Shown one piece after another: positions 52,088 through 63,435 of a stretch of DNA of 64,000 nt. The DNA lies in contig JAPTJF010000103.1 of the NCBI GenBank assembly GCA_029339195.1, positions 89,929 to 153,928 of the forward strand, given 5' to 3'. The DNA is from Micractinium sp. NFX-FRZ. Lineage: Eukaryota > Chlorophyta > Trebouxiophyceae > Chlorellales > Chlorellaceae. The notes beneath the pieces were generated by a model. It saw only the letters and a program-made list of their open reading frames with translations, did no database searches and was not told the DNA's origin. The translations under genes and the position numbers were made by a program. Each line of letters begins with the position of its first letter. Position 1 is the first letter of the stretch.

Positions 52088-54114
52088 TCACACAGCCTTC
52101 TTGACGCCGTGCCGCTCCCAGCCCTTGATCACTGTCTCAGGCGTGTACACCGTGTTGCGCCAGCTGTCGCGCCCCATGAATGCCTCCATGTAGCTCTTCA
52201 GAGCAGTCAGCTCAGCGGGCATCTCCCAGCCGCGGAAGTAGGCCGTGGTCACCTGGCGGGAAGCAGGAAGAAAGCACAAGGGAGGGTGAGCGACTGGCCC
52301 GCAGTGGGAGCATGGCATGGAACACGCCAACAATCCCTGCTCCCACACTGCCCACCAGGGCCTCCGCCACCTGGAGTGTAACCCTTTCCATGCGTTGTCC
52401 CTTCACACGCGGGTGCTTGCTTCACTCCACCATCCCACCCGGAGTGCGCAGCCCCTGCCCACCCAACAGGGCATCCAGAGCACCCACCTGCATGTGGTAC
52501 AGGCGCGGCATGACGGCGCAGTCGGTGGCGCAGGGCGCGGCGCCGCCAATGAAGGGCCCGTGCGCTGCCAGGTGGTCGTTCAGCCCCTTCAGGCAGGTCA
52601 CCAGGTCGGCCTCCTTGGCGGCTGCCTCCTCGGGGGTTGACTTGATGAAGTCACGGAACTTGGGCAGCACGTCCAGGCCGCTGCAGGGGGAAGGAGGTGC
52701 GCGGGTGTATGAGTAAGAGGGTGGCGAGGTGACATCTTGAGGTGGCAGGAGAAGACTTGACGATAAGGGAGCTTGGGCAGCACACCCAGGCCGCTGCAGG
52801 GCAGATAACGAAAGAGAGCGGGTGGCTCGGGGCGGGGCGCGGCGAGCAAATGCGAAGGCGAAGGAAGGTGGCGGGAAGGGGCGTTGAATCTTGCGCGACG
52901 CATCGGCAGCGTCAGCACCCTACCAGCATCCGCAGCAGGACCAGCAGCCTGGGCAAGCGGGCGCAGCGCTAACAGCATTCAGTGCCTGCCACCAACACGG
53001 CAGGCCAGCGCAGGGCGCACATCTGTGGTGAGGCCTCTGCGGTGCCCAGGGGCGGCTGCGGGAACGTCTTCTCCAGATAGTCGACAATCACACCGCTGTC
53101 AACAATCCACTCCCCAGTCTCCAGCTCCTGACAGCGGGGAGGGGAAGGGCAAGGAGAGGGGTGAGGGAGCCTCAGTCACGAGCCGAGCAACGACGCCGTA
53201 CAACCCAACCGAGCCCCCGTACACCAGCACCTGGCAGCAGGGCCGGCAGGGAGGAGGGGCAGGGCATGCGGCAGCCCCCAGCGGCATGCCGGCGCACAGG
53301 AAGGAAGCGTGGCAGGCTCTGGTATGCTGCTAACCTCCACCATGCACTTTGATTGCTGGTGCTGCCTGCCACACTCGCTACTCCTGCCTTGGTGCCAGCA
53401 TGCGTTGGGTCATGCTCACAAAGCTCGCCCATGCCCACCATGCAGCCCCCAGCAGGTGGATGCCTCGGCCGGTAGTTCCACACCTCATTGGAGGCCAGAG
53501 CGGGCATGCACAAGGCTGCTGGTGGCCGACCCCTCGGCACACTGCGACCACATCTGCCCGGCAAGCCATGAGCGAGGGGCGCCCGATCCCCCCACCCTGC
53601 AGCAGCCGGCGGGGTGCCCCCTGCCGCACCTGCATGACTGGCACACTGCCCGCTGGGTTGACGTCCAGCAGCCACTGAGGTTTGTTGTCGAAATCGATGA
53701 GGGTGGTGGAGTAAGGCACACGCTTCTCCTCTAGCGTCAGCAGCGCACGCTGGCAGAAGGGGCCTGCAGGTGCGGGAGGGCGGGGAGGGGGATAAGCAGA
53801 TTGGCAGGCACGCAGCCAGACGCTCAGGCAGATGGGGTGGCAGCACAGTAGCTCTGGCCCTGAAGAAACGCTCTGATAACATGCGGGCCAGCACGAGGTG
53901 CAACGGGGCAGCAGCGGCAGTGGCGGTGGCGGCGGTGGCGCCCAACCCACCACCCCAGCACCGCCCACTCACAGTCGCCCATCTTGCCATCCGCCCCCTT
54001 GACGGCAATGTCATACTTGGGTGCCGTCGCCATGGCCTGCACCGCCCTGGTGGGCCGAGGAGCCCGCACAGAGGCAGCGGGGCGTGCCAGCACCGACTTG
54101 GCGGTGGTCTGCAT
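52088..54114 (-). CDS. DHAR: Dehydroascorbate reductase (DHAR), probably chloroplast
   Basis: Glutathione-dependent enzyme of the ascorbate-glutathione cycle that regenerates ascorbate; a GST-fold protein. The 246-residue model has exons in transcription order 53973-54114, 53630-53763, 53021-53127, 52488-52680, 52088-52252. Residues 1-~28 (MQTTAKSVLARPAASVRAPR...) are basic and Ser/Ala-rich like a chloroplast transit peptide. The mature part has the catalytic motif GDCPFCQRALLTLEEK, NPAGSVPVMQ (GST cis-Pro region), GEWIVDSGVIVDYLEKTFP, GPFIGGAAPCATDCAVMPRL and the C-terminal helix LKSYMEAFMGRDSWRNT, all as in plant DHAR. It is divergent with the TBP gene. The intron 52681-53020 holds a copy of the adjacent exon edge. 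Confidence 0.93.
52770..52804 (-). repeat. Copy of a DHAR exon start with its acceptor
   Basis: CTTGGGCAGCAC then CCAGGCCGCTGCAGGG repeat 52660-52689, including the acceptor side, inside the intron 52681-53020. Two to three bases differ. Confidence 0.85.
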
Positions 54115-54505
54115 GGGGAGTAGTGTAGATCGCCAGGCACCGCGATCGGAATGACACCGGCATCAGCAGCGTGGCTGTACAGCGAATTCCACACAGCTGC
54201 TTCGCGTGCTTTGTTCTCGCGCCTGCTCTTGCTGTGGAACTGGCGTCCCCCGCTTCTGCATCGTGTTGCTTTTGGTCGGCAGCGAAGCAGACCGCCGCAG
54301 CCAGGGCGACAGCAAGCAGCCCTGTTCGATCCTCTTTGGGCGTTTGCTGAGCGCACTTGCGGCGCCGCTGCTCCAGTCTGAATCCAGACATCAGCAGTAG
54401 CGTAGAAGAAACTCCTGAGCTTTGACAGGGCACGCAGGCCGGCGGCAGGACTCCGAGTAGGCCCGCGCCCCGCTCGGCCGCCTTGCTCAGTTGCTGCGGC
54501 CCAGG
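54115..54505. promoter_or_regulatory. Bidirectional promoter region, DHAR / TBP
   Basis: 391 bp lie between two divergent start codons (54114 minus, 54506 plus). No coding match or clear TATA box was seen. Confidence 0.55.
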
Positions 54506-56589
54506 ATGGCGGCGGAAGCGGGCCCCAGCCAGGCCGTGGTGCCGGCAGAGTCTGAGGTCGACCTGACAGTGCACCCGTCGGGCATCGTGCCGCAGCTGCA
54601 GGTGCCGTCCGCCCGTTGCCGCCGCCTGCTGCCGCAAGTTCTTACACCTGCCCTCCCTGCCGCTGGACTGTGCTTTTTACTGAGGCACTGCTTTACAGCA
54701 AGGACGGTGTGCAAGCCAGCTTGTCGCAGTTGTATTGTCTGCCCGCACGCTGCCATGCCTCCCACCCAGCCTGCGATGCGATGGCGCGCAGGCGTCCCAC
54801 CCCGCCTTGCGCCCTGCTCCCGCCCGTCCCGTGCACCTGGCCCCCCTCAGAACGTGGTGGCCACTGTGAACCTGGAGTGCAAGCTGGACTTGAAGAACAT
54901 TGCGCTGCACGCGCGCAACGCCGAGTACAACCCCAAGCGCTTTGCTGCCGTCATCATGCGCATTCGGGAGCCCAAGAGCACGGCGCTCATCTTCCACAGC
55001 GGCAAGATGGTGTGCACGGGCACCAAGAGCGAGCAGGAGGCGCGCATTGCGTCCCGCAAGTACGCCAAGATCCTGCAGAAGCTGTCGTATGCCGTGTCCT
55101 TCAAGGTGGGCAGGCACCTACCGGGGCGCCGGGTGCATATCGGGCAAGCAGTGGCCGCGGGATGGGGCTGTGGACAGCAGCAGTGGGGCGCACCAGGGTG
55201 AGAAGTTGGGCGTGGCGCACAGCGGAAGAAGAGTGCAGTGCCATGCGGGTGCTGGGAAGCAGGCAGCGGGATAGCGGGGTGAGCTGGCACGGCGGTGCGG
55301 CAATGTTCTCCTGTTGGGTGCATGCATTGGCTGGGCGCCGCACTGCCGCTCGCTGCGGCGCCTTCCTGCACGCCTGCTTGTTCGTGGCAATTCCTGTGCT
55401 GCCACTACTGCTGCTGACCAGGCACTGCCAGTGCTGGTACTCACCGCCCGCTGCCTGCCCTGCCTGCCTGCCTGCTCGTCTCCCTGCAGGAGTTCAAGAT
55501 CCAGAACATGGTGGGCAGCTGCGACGTCAAGTTCCCCATCCGCCTTGAAGGGCTGGCCTCCACACACGCTATGTTCTGCAGCGTGAGTGGGCGCCCCTGG
55601 CGAGTGGGGGTTCTGTTGCCGGGGGGCCCTGTGACGGCAGCGCAGCAAATATCGGTCGTGTGCAGGATGAACCAACTGGCAGGCAAGCAGGCAGGCATGC
55701 CTGCCTAGGATAGTTCTGGTGGTGGCATCCGTCAAGCATGCAGTGTGCACCTGCTGCTGCCGCCGCTGCTGCAACTGCTGCTGCTGCTGCTGCAACTGCT
55801 GCTGCTGGCGCTGCTGCTGGCGCTTGCCCCATCTATGCACCCATCTGCCTGCCCCGCCCCGTCCGTCTTGACCCCTAACCTGCCCAATTGGAGCCTGATT
55901 GTTCCCATGTCTGCTCTTCCGCGTGCCATCTCCTCTTACCCGCCCAATCCCCCCTGCCTCTTTCCCTTTCCCGCCCGCAGTACGAGCCTGAGCTGTTCCC
56001 GGGCCTCATCTACCGCATGGCCGACCCCAAGATTGTGCTGCTCATCTTTGTGAGCGGCAAGGTGGTGCTGACGGGGGCCAAGAAGCGGGAGGACATCTAC
56101 CGCGCATTCGAGTCCATCTACCCCGTGCTGCAGACCTTCCGCAAGGGCGGTGAGTGTACCCTTGTGCTGTGCTGTGTGTGCTGTTCTGTACGTGCCGCTT
56201 GCCCTTTTGGTGTGGCACAGGACTCGCTGCACTTGGCATGCCTGCCTGGCTTGTAGGCAAGCTAGCTCATCTCGCGCTGCCTGTCCCTTTGCCTGCCTGC
56301 GTGCGCTGCCTCTTTGCCTGCCTGCATGCATGCATTGTGGGTAGGCGACCAATTGCGATTGAAGTTCAGCCAAGCAGGCGCAATGCAGTGGTGGGGGGCA
56401 GAGCACACAGGAGCAAGCTGTAGCTGGCTCGGCCATGTCCTGCTTTGGCCGACACCCCCTCACCTCCCTCGCCCATGCCCCCGGCGCTTCCATGCAGGCA
56501 TGATAGCGGCGCCTGAGGTGCCGGGAGCGCTGCCCGGTGCGCAGCAGCAGCAGCAGCAGCAGGCGCTGCCCATGGTGGGGGCGCCCTAG
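54506..56589 (+). CDS. TBP: TATA-binding protein (TBP)
   Basis: General transcription factor that binds core promoters for all three nuclear RNA polymerases. The 234-residue model has five exons: 54506-54601, 54851-55105, 55490-55582, 55981-56149, 56498-56589. The two pseudo-symmetric core repeats are complete: [61 protein letters not shown]; then [47 protein letters not shown] and [15 protein letters not shown]-intercalating Phe positions are present. Residues 1-32 form a short divergent N terminus. The last exon adds a ~30-residue tail with seven Gln, whereas most TBPs end at or near the core. It is head to head with DHAR. Confidence 0.96.
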
Positions 56590-57629
56590 CCATTGTTGCA
56601 TCTTAGCTAAGATTCAATAGTAGTACAGTCACCGGTGCAACCTGCTCTCCCAGCTGGCATGTCCACGGAGCTCTCGCACCGCAGAAGCTGGCGAGGGCCC
56701 GATGGCACCAGCTCACGGCGCGGCGCAGGGTGCGCAGGGCGCATATCACAATGCAACGCAACAATTGCAGCTGCCCAGTTTTAGCTTGTGCCCCGCAGCG
56801 GGCCTCCCCCTATAGCCCTTCCCTCCTTTCGCCTCCTCGCCCTGCTCTCGCTCGCCCTTTGATTGCTCCCTCCCTCCTCAGCTCCCTGCTCTCCCTACAA
56901 CACTTTTTTTGCCGCCTGAGCCAAGGCGCCTTCCCCTCCTCCTACCGGCCCGCTTGCCTCCCTCCTCTCCCTCTCCTGGCGGCTGTCCTCTTGCCACCAC
57001 AGGGCCTGGCCCCCAGTACTTCCACCCGCATGTGGTGAATGCTCCTCTTCTGTGACAACTCCACTTGCACAAAAGATCATGCTGGCAAGCAGTGGCGAGT
57101 AACGGATGCTAACGGACGACGACCATGACACAGTGTGAGAACGTCAAAAGAATGTCACTGCTAAGAAAGTTGGCACCTGCTGTGTCGCACGCAGGGCCGT
57201 TCTCCTTATGCCGCGAGTTTCGCACCACTTCTGCCAGCAAATTTACGTCTTTTGAGGACGCTTGGACTGCCACACACAAATGGCGGGGGAAGCCACCGGG
57301 TTGGGCCGCTGTTTTCAGCCTCTCTAACTCACAGGTGCGCAGTGTGTGACGTAAATTCATTTGAGCCTGCGAAGTCGGGTTTCCGAGCTCGAAGCTGAAG
57401 CTCGACCCGACGTCTGGTTCCACGGACTTGCCTGTCTGGAGGCAAAAGCAGCCTGCGGCGGTTGTATCAGACCGTGATGCAGCCAGAAGACGTTGTGAAC
57501 TGCGGCCTTCGCCGCTCTTGCACCCTTCTCTCCGCGACTTCCGCCGCCACTTCCGCCGCCACTTCCGCTCCACGCCGCACCCTGGAGCCTGCAGGCTGGA
57601 GGCACTTCCCTGACAGGGTGACGGCAGCA
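56590..57629. other. TBP 3' region and promoter/5' leader of the MYND gene
   Basis: About 1 kb. Neither 57125-57349 (+) nor 57109-57732 (-) resembles a known protein, and I leave both out. The downstream gene's frame is open from 57462 with an in-frame ATG at 57477, so the 3' end of this region may be coding. Short CTTCCGCCGCCA-type repeats lie at about 57538-57572. No TGTAA was found after TBP. Confidence 0.45.
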
Positions 57630-60600
57630 ATGGACGACTCGTCCCAGTTTTCACCCGCGTGGGGAATGCAGCTGCCAGCGGGACGGCTGCCGTGCAGCCC
57701 GTCGGGTGGGTCGTGGCCAGCGCTTCCGCCATCGCTGCTGGCGCAGCCGTCGGAGCTCCCAGCAGCGACCTCTGCCCCTAAGCAGGCTGCGGCGGATGGT
57801 CACACTTTCATCACGGTGCCTGCTTGGCTGGGCAGCGAGCCAGCAAATGGCGTGCCGCAGCTGACAGCTGATGACGTGGACAGCCTGCGGCTGGGCAGGC
57901 CTTTGAGCGATGGCATGCTGCGCCTCTTCTTCAGGTGGGTGCTGGGTTGGGAGGCGCAGAATGCTGGCAGTCCTCTGGGCTGGTGTGCCTGGCATGCCGA
58001 GTGTGAGACCTGCAATTTGATTCAATCCCACCATTGCCACTTGTTGTGCCCCCCTTGCAGCCGCCTGCTACCCGAGCTGCTGGAGAGGGAGCGGGGGGGA
58101 GACCTCAGCGTGCTGTCCCGCTGCCGGGTGGTGCACACAGCGGAGGATCTGCCATGCCAGGGGGAGCCGTTGCCAGACTACCTGCTGTTCCCCCTCGCGG
58201 GCGGCCTGCCCGCCCACGCCCGCCCCGCCTCGCTGCTGCTGGCGTGCGCACGGGGCCAGGTGCTGCTACATCTGGACTCGCAGGCAAGGAGCGAGCTGGC
58301 AGGCGCTGTTCTGCGCTGTGCTGTGGCCAATGCTGTGCCGTGCTGTGATGCGCTGTGCTTTACTGGGTGTTGCCATTGTGCTGTGCCAAGGTGTGGCAAG
58401 CTGCCTGTGCTGCTGGTTCTTACCTGGGCGCACAAGAGTGCCGCTGCGCCATCACCTCAGCAGCAGGGCCATGGGCACTGTGACCACGCACACTGTGGCC
58501 CTCTGCTCCACCCTGCTCTGTGCCCCCTCTCACTCCAACTGGTGTGTGACCCTGCCCTCCCCTGTGCAGCTGGGCGCGGTGGTGGGCCCCACGGAGCATG
58601 CCATGTGCCTGCGGGGCCACCTGCCAGACACTTGGGGCGGCAGCCGGCCGCTGGATGCCACGCAGCAGCCCGCACTGCCGCCTGCAGAGCAGCTGGCAGC
58701 GGGCGTGCGCCAGCTGCTGAGCGGCCTGGGCGGGGCGTATGCGGGCGCACCGAGCTGGCCCCTTAAGTCTGTCAAGGCAAGGCCACGCCATTGCTCCCGC
58801 GAACTGGGGCCCTTGGCAGGCGGATGCATCTACATGCACAGCCAAAATCGTTGCTAACACAAGCCTGCGCAGCCTGCCTGGTCCCAGCGCTGCCAGCCCT
58901 CCATCCAACCCATGTGCAGCGCGCAGCCGACCCAACTCGCTAAGGCCCACCCCGTTTCTATGCCCCCTGCCCCGCCTGCAGGTGCCCCTGCAACGCCAGC
59001 CTGGCGACGGCGCTCTCTTCATGTGCGCCAATGCGCTCTTCCTGCTGGCCGGACTGCCCCCGGCGCTGTCGCCCACAGCAGCGGATGTACTGCAGCGGTA
59101 CCGCCAGGCGGAGATCGACCTCTTCCAGGGCACAGAGTACTGCTACCCAGGTGGGGCTGGGGGTCAGCACATGCGATAGAACTGGAAGAGCACACTGCCC
59201 AGGGTGTGGTACAGCTTGGGAGCAGCCGTGCAGGGAGTAGGTAGCATGGCATGCTGGCAGAGTGCTTTGAGAAACAAACGCACAGAGGGGTGCATCTCCC
59301 ACCACTGCTGCACGCTGCCCTCATGCTACGCCTCTTGCAGGCTTCCTCACGCGGCAGTGGTACCCGCCACAGGCAGCCGAGGCGCTGCGGAAGGAGCTAG
59401 TGAGGGCAGCGCAGCGGGAGGTGCAGGAGGTGCGCTGGCCACACAGTTGCATGCGCGGGTAGCAAACTGATAGCTGCATGCGTGCGTAAGTGACTGCTGG
59501 ATGCGTGCACGACAGTGCATTACTGACTGGATTGCAGGATGTGTGCCCTCCTCTGTGTGTAGGTTATCACGTGTCAAACCCCTTGTCCATCTGCTCCCGT
59601 CCAAGCCAGGAATGGATTTTGACCCTGCTCCTTGGTGCTGGCTGTGTTGCAGGCGGGCGGGAGCGAGGAGCTGGCTGGGCAGCTGGCAGCAGTGGAGGGG
59701 GAGCTGCAGAGCGCATCGCACAGACCGGTGAGTGGTGCGGCAGTACCTGCAGTACCAACAGTGACCTTCTCACAACAGGGCCCCACAACATACAGGCAGC
59801 CGGACTGCACATCCCTCTGCCCTTCTGCCACCATATCTCTCATGCCGTATGCTAGTTGTGTGGCCCACCTCACGCGCCCCTTCCTGTGCCCCCTGCGCTG
59901 TCCCTGCAGTTTGAGCTGCCCTCGCAGCGCCTGTCCCGGCAGCAGCAGAAGAAGCGGCGACGGCTGCAGCAGGCGCCACGTCAGCAGCGCCAGCCCCGCG
60001 CCCGCTGGCTGGCCCTGGCCGAACCGTTAGCAGTCGACACCCCAGCGGCAGAAAAGGCGGTACAGGCAGCGCTCCATCGCCTTCAGCAGCAGCTGCTGGG
60101 ACCCGCCGACAGCAGGCAGCAGGCACAGCGTGCAGAGCAGCAGGAGGTGAAACCAGACCCAGGGGCAGCAGCGGTAGCGCCAGCAGCGCCAGCAGGGCAG
60201 CTGCCTGCTGCCTGGGGCACTGACTCTGGGGCCAGCGGGCGCAGGCGGGGGCAGCCTCAGCGTGCCAGCTCGCGTGGCGTTGCCGAGGTTGTGAGGCAGG
60301 AGCAGGAGGAGCAGGAGCAGGAGGGTTCAGTGATTGACCTGTGCGCCGGCAGCAGCGACTCCGATTATGAGGCAGGCAGTGGCACTGATGGCGAGGGTGC
60401 CACAAGCAAGCTGAGCTGGCAGTTCCGCTGGGCTGCGCCCTCAGCAGCGGTGGCGGCGCGGGGGGCAGAGCGCCCGCCTGGCGAGCGGGCAGACTCAATG
60501 TCCGGCGCCGTGCAGGCAACAAGAGATTCGGGCGGCCCGGGGCCGCCTCAGACCAAGGCGGATGCAGCACTTAGGGCAATCAGCATGTCGTTCACAGCAA

Positions 60601-61450
60601 AGGAGCGGGCAGGTGTGGGCGTAGCAAGGGCAGCAGAGGCCTCGACATGGGCGGAGGCAGCTGGTGCACCAGCAGTCGTAGCAGCAGCAGAGACAGCAGG
60701 GGCAGCAGGAGCAGCAGTACATGTGGAGGCGGAGGCAGTCGCAGCAGCAGCAGCAGCAGCAGCAGCCGTTGAGGCTGCGGCATGTGTGGCAGCAGAGGAA
60801 GGCGAGGCAGGTGACCAGGCACCGCCAGCAGCGGCAGCCGTCGCTCCTGCAGCAGCCGCCACGGCAGCGCCGCTGCTCGCCGCCTCCCAGCCTGACCCCT
60901 GGCTGCTGCCGGCAACCCAGGAGTCGCAGCACGAGCTGTTCCCTCCCGTATGTTCTGCCACTGCAACTGCCCGCCGAGCTGCCTTGGAGTTTGTGGATCT
61001 CACGGCTGATGAAGGCGCAGCTGGGCCAGCGGAGGCGCCCGCCCGCACGCAGCCGGCACCCACGCCGCCCGCCTCAACGCAGCCTGCACCCACGCAGCCC
61101 GGCTCCACGCAGCATGCCTTGGCACCCAGGAGCACGGGCGCAGCTGGCAGCACGCCCGAGGGTGTAGTTATGCACCAGGCGTCTGCACCTGCCGCACCTG
61201 CGGCGGCCTGCAGCAGCGCCGAGAAGCGCCAGGCTCGCAAGCGTGCTGCGCAGGGCGAGGTGGGCGCGGGAGATGAGGGCAGCCCGCCAGCAGCCAAGGC
61301 GCCGCGGCAGCCGGGCGCATGCGACAAGTGCGGCGCCAGCGCGGCGCGCCTCAAGCGCTGCTCCGCCTGCCTGCAGGCCTGGTACTGCTCCAAGTTTTGC
61401 CAGGTGGCGGACTGGGCTCGGCACAAGGAACAGTGCTCCAAGCTACGTTC

Positions 61451-61482
<32 letters not shown>

Positions 61483-63435
61483 CACTAGCGAGCGGTGCCA
61501 CGCCAGCAGGTTCCCTGGCAAGCTGCGGCAGCCTGGGCAGCAGCGGCGGCCCCGCCCCCGCGACAGCACGCGCCGCAAGCCCCACAGCCACCCACTCCCC
61601 CGCCACTGCCAGCACAGCTGTCAGCAGCAGAGCAGCCCTGCCTGCTGGTATCCCCGCTGTGGGGCTTGCGCCCACCGTTGGCATCATGGGCGGCGCTGGC
61701 ACAGCAGGCGCCGCAGACGGCACAGAGGGCAGGGCCTCCGCCGCCGCCACCGCTCCTTCTGTTAGCGGCGGCGGCGGCAGCCGCACCTACAGCAAGTGGG
61801 AGCGCAACGGGCGCGGCGGGTACAGCAAGATGCTGAGCACTTCAGACCTGCTCAAGCTGCGCCTGAAGGGTGAGAGGGGCCGGTGCTGTGTGGTGGTGTG
61901 TCGTGAACTGCAGGGTGAGAGGGGCTGGTGCGCTGTGGGGGGGTGTGTTCTTGTAAGGTCTGTTTTTATATATAAACGCCTAGCAGTCCAGCAGGCGAGG
62001 ACCTACGGGCCTGGGGTGCCTTGAGGCGAGGGAAGGGGCATGGTGGGTGTGAGCTGGGCTCTGGTGCGCTGCTGCACCCGTGCATCACGACTCAGAGCTT
62101 GGGTGGCAAGCCCAGCAGTGAGCAAGCTAGCCTGTGCAACCCGTGCAGTGCTTGCGTGTCTTCCTGACGCCATCCTCCTCTGCCTGCCGGCCTACCTGCC
62201 TGCCTGCAGGCGGCGCGCTGGCGGCCCACATGGCCGAGGGGGACCAGCACGTGCAAATCGTGCTGGCCTCGGACTGCGGCAGCGACGGCAGCATGGGCAG
62301 TGGCGGCATGGCCGGCGCCGGCGCGGGTGGCAGCAGCAGCGAAGGGAAGCGCGCCTCCTGGCTGGTGGGCCTCTGGCGACCGAAGTCAGGGCAGGAGGCT
62401 AAGCAGCAGGTGGGCGGCGGTGGGAGTGCCTCACGAGGGAGGGGAGCGGGCACCCGACGGACAGGCTGGCACGTGCATTGCTGACACCATGTCGCCGCGG
62501 CCGGCGGGCTGGTGCACTGCGTGTGGCACTGAGTGTTTGATATTCTGGCGCGTGCTCCACAATCTGTTTCCCCCTCTGTCCCCACCTCTGTTGCATTGCA
62601 GCTGCTCAGCCTGCAGGCCGGCTGGCCAGCGGTGGTCTCTGAACTGCAGCTGGCCCCAGGCGACACAGTGGAGCTGCAGCCAGATGGGCGGGAGCAGCAC
62701 CTGGATGCCAGCACCCGCCCCCGCCTGCTGCTCACAGTGGAGCGAGGCGAGGGGCGCGCCTCGGTGCAGCTGCAGCCATCAGGCAGCGCTCCAGCAGCGG
62801 CAGTGCTGGCAGCCCGTGGGCCGTTGGCCGCCGGTCCAGCAGCCCGTGCGCCACTGGCCGCCTCCGCGGCAGTGGCAGCCCGCGGCCCGGCGGCCACCGC
62901 AGCCGCAGCCCGCGCGTCCATGGCTGCAGCGACCGCAGCAGCTCCAGTCTGCGCGCCCTTGGCCGCAGGCGCCGCAGCAACGGCATCCCGCGCGCCCATG
63001 GCTGCAGCGGCCGCGGTGGCTGCCAGGCCGGGTGTTTCGCCGGCACGTCCAGTGCCGTTGCTGCAGGTGCTGCTTCAGAGTCAGGCTGTGAGGGCAGCAG
63101 CAGCAGCCGGCGGCACCGCCTTGCTTGGCAGCGCTCCAGCAGGCGGCCCCCCCGCCCCCTCTCCCGCCAGCCGTGGCAGCGGGGCTGTCCGCCTGCCAGG
63201 AGGCAGCGCTGCCGCCGCCCGGGCACAGACCCTCCCCTCTGCCGACGGTGTGGGCCGGGGCAGCAGCAGACCGGCGGCAGGTGTAGCCAGCGGAGCAGCA
63301 CCGGGCGGAAGCATTGCCGAGGGTCCAGGGTCTACCAAGCGCATGCGGTTGGCCCCGGGTGACGCGCCTTTGGGAGGACTGCCAGAACAGTCCCGCCCGG
63401 AGCTCCCCAGCAGGCTCAGATTTTTCCTCCCGTGA
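57630..63435 (+). CDS. Large MYND-finger protein with a possible degenerate Ulp1-like domain
   Basis: 1353 residues; nine exons: 57630-57934, 58061-58283, 58570-58776, 58982-59150, 59341-59429, 59653-59727, 59910-61869, 62210-62409, 62602-63435. Residues ~70-330 resemble a SUMO-protease (C48) scaffold: VDSLRLGRPLSDGMLRLFF, LPDYLLFPLAG, ASLLLACARGQVLLHLDS and VPLQRQPGDGALFMCANALF. The usual His-Trp and the Cys of Gln-x-x-Asp-Cys-Gly are absent, so it would be catalytically dead; this assignment is tentative. Residues ~826-866 form a clear MYND zinc finger (CDKCGASAARLKRCSAC, then YCSKFCQVADWARHKEQC), a protein-interaction module. The rest is Ala/Gln-rich low complexity. Two introns use GC donors (after 58283 and 58776). 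The start is uncertain: in-frame ATG 57477 would add 51 residues. Confidence 0.75.
61911..61947 (+). repeat. Copy of the donor region of the MYND gene's long exon
   Basis: GGGTGAGAGGGGC and the following GGTGC...GTGTG stretch repeat 61867-61900, so the splice donor is duplicated 45 bp downstream within the intron 61870-62209. Confidence 0.75.

Noticed and set aside
57109..57732. 207-codon minus-strand open frame before the MYND gene
   Set aside because: No family resemblance, overlaps the start of the MYND gene, and such open frames are common by chance at this GC content.
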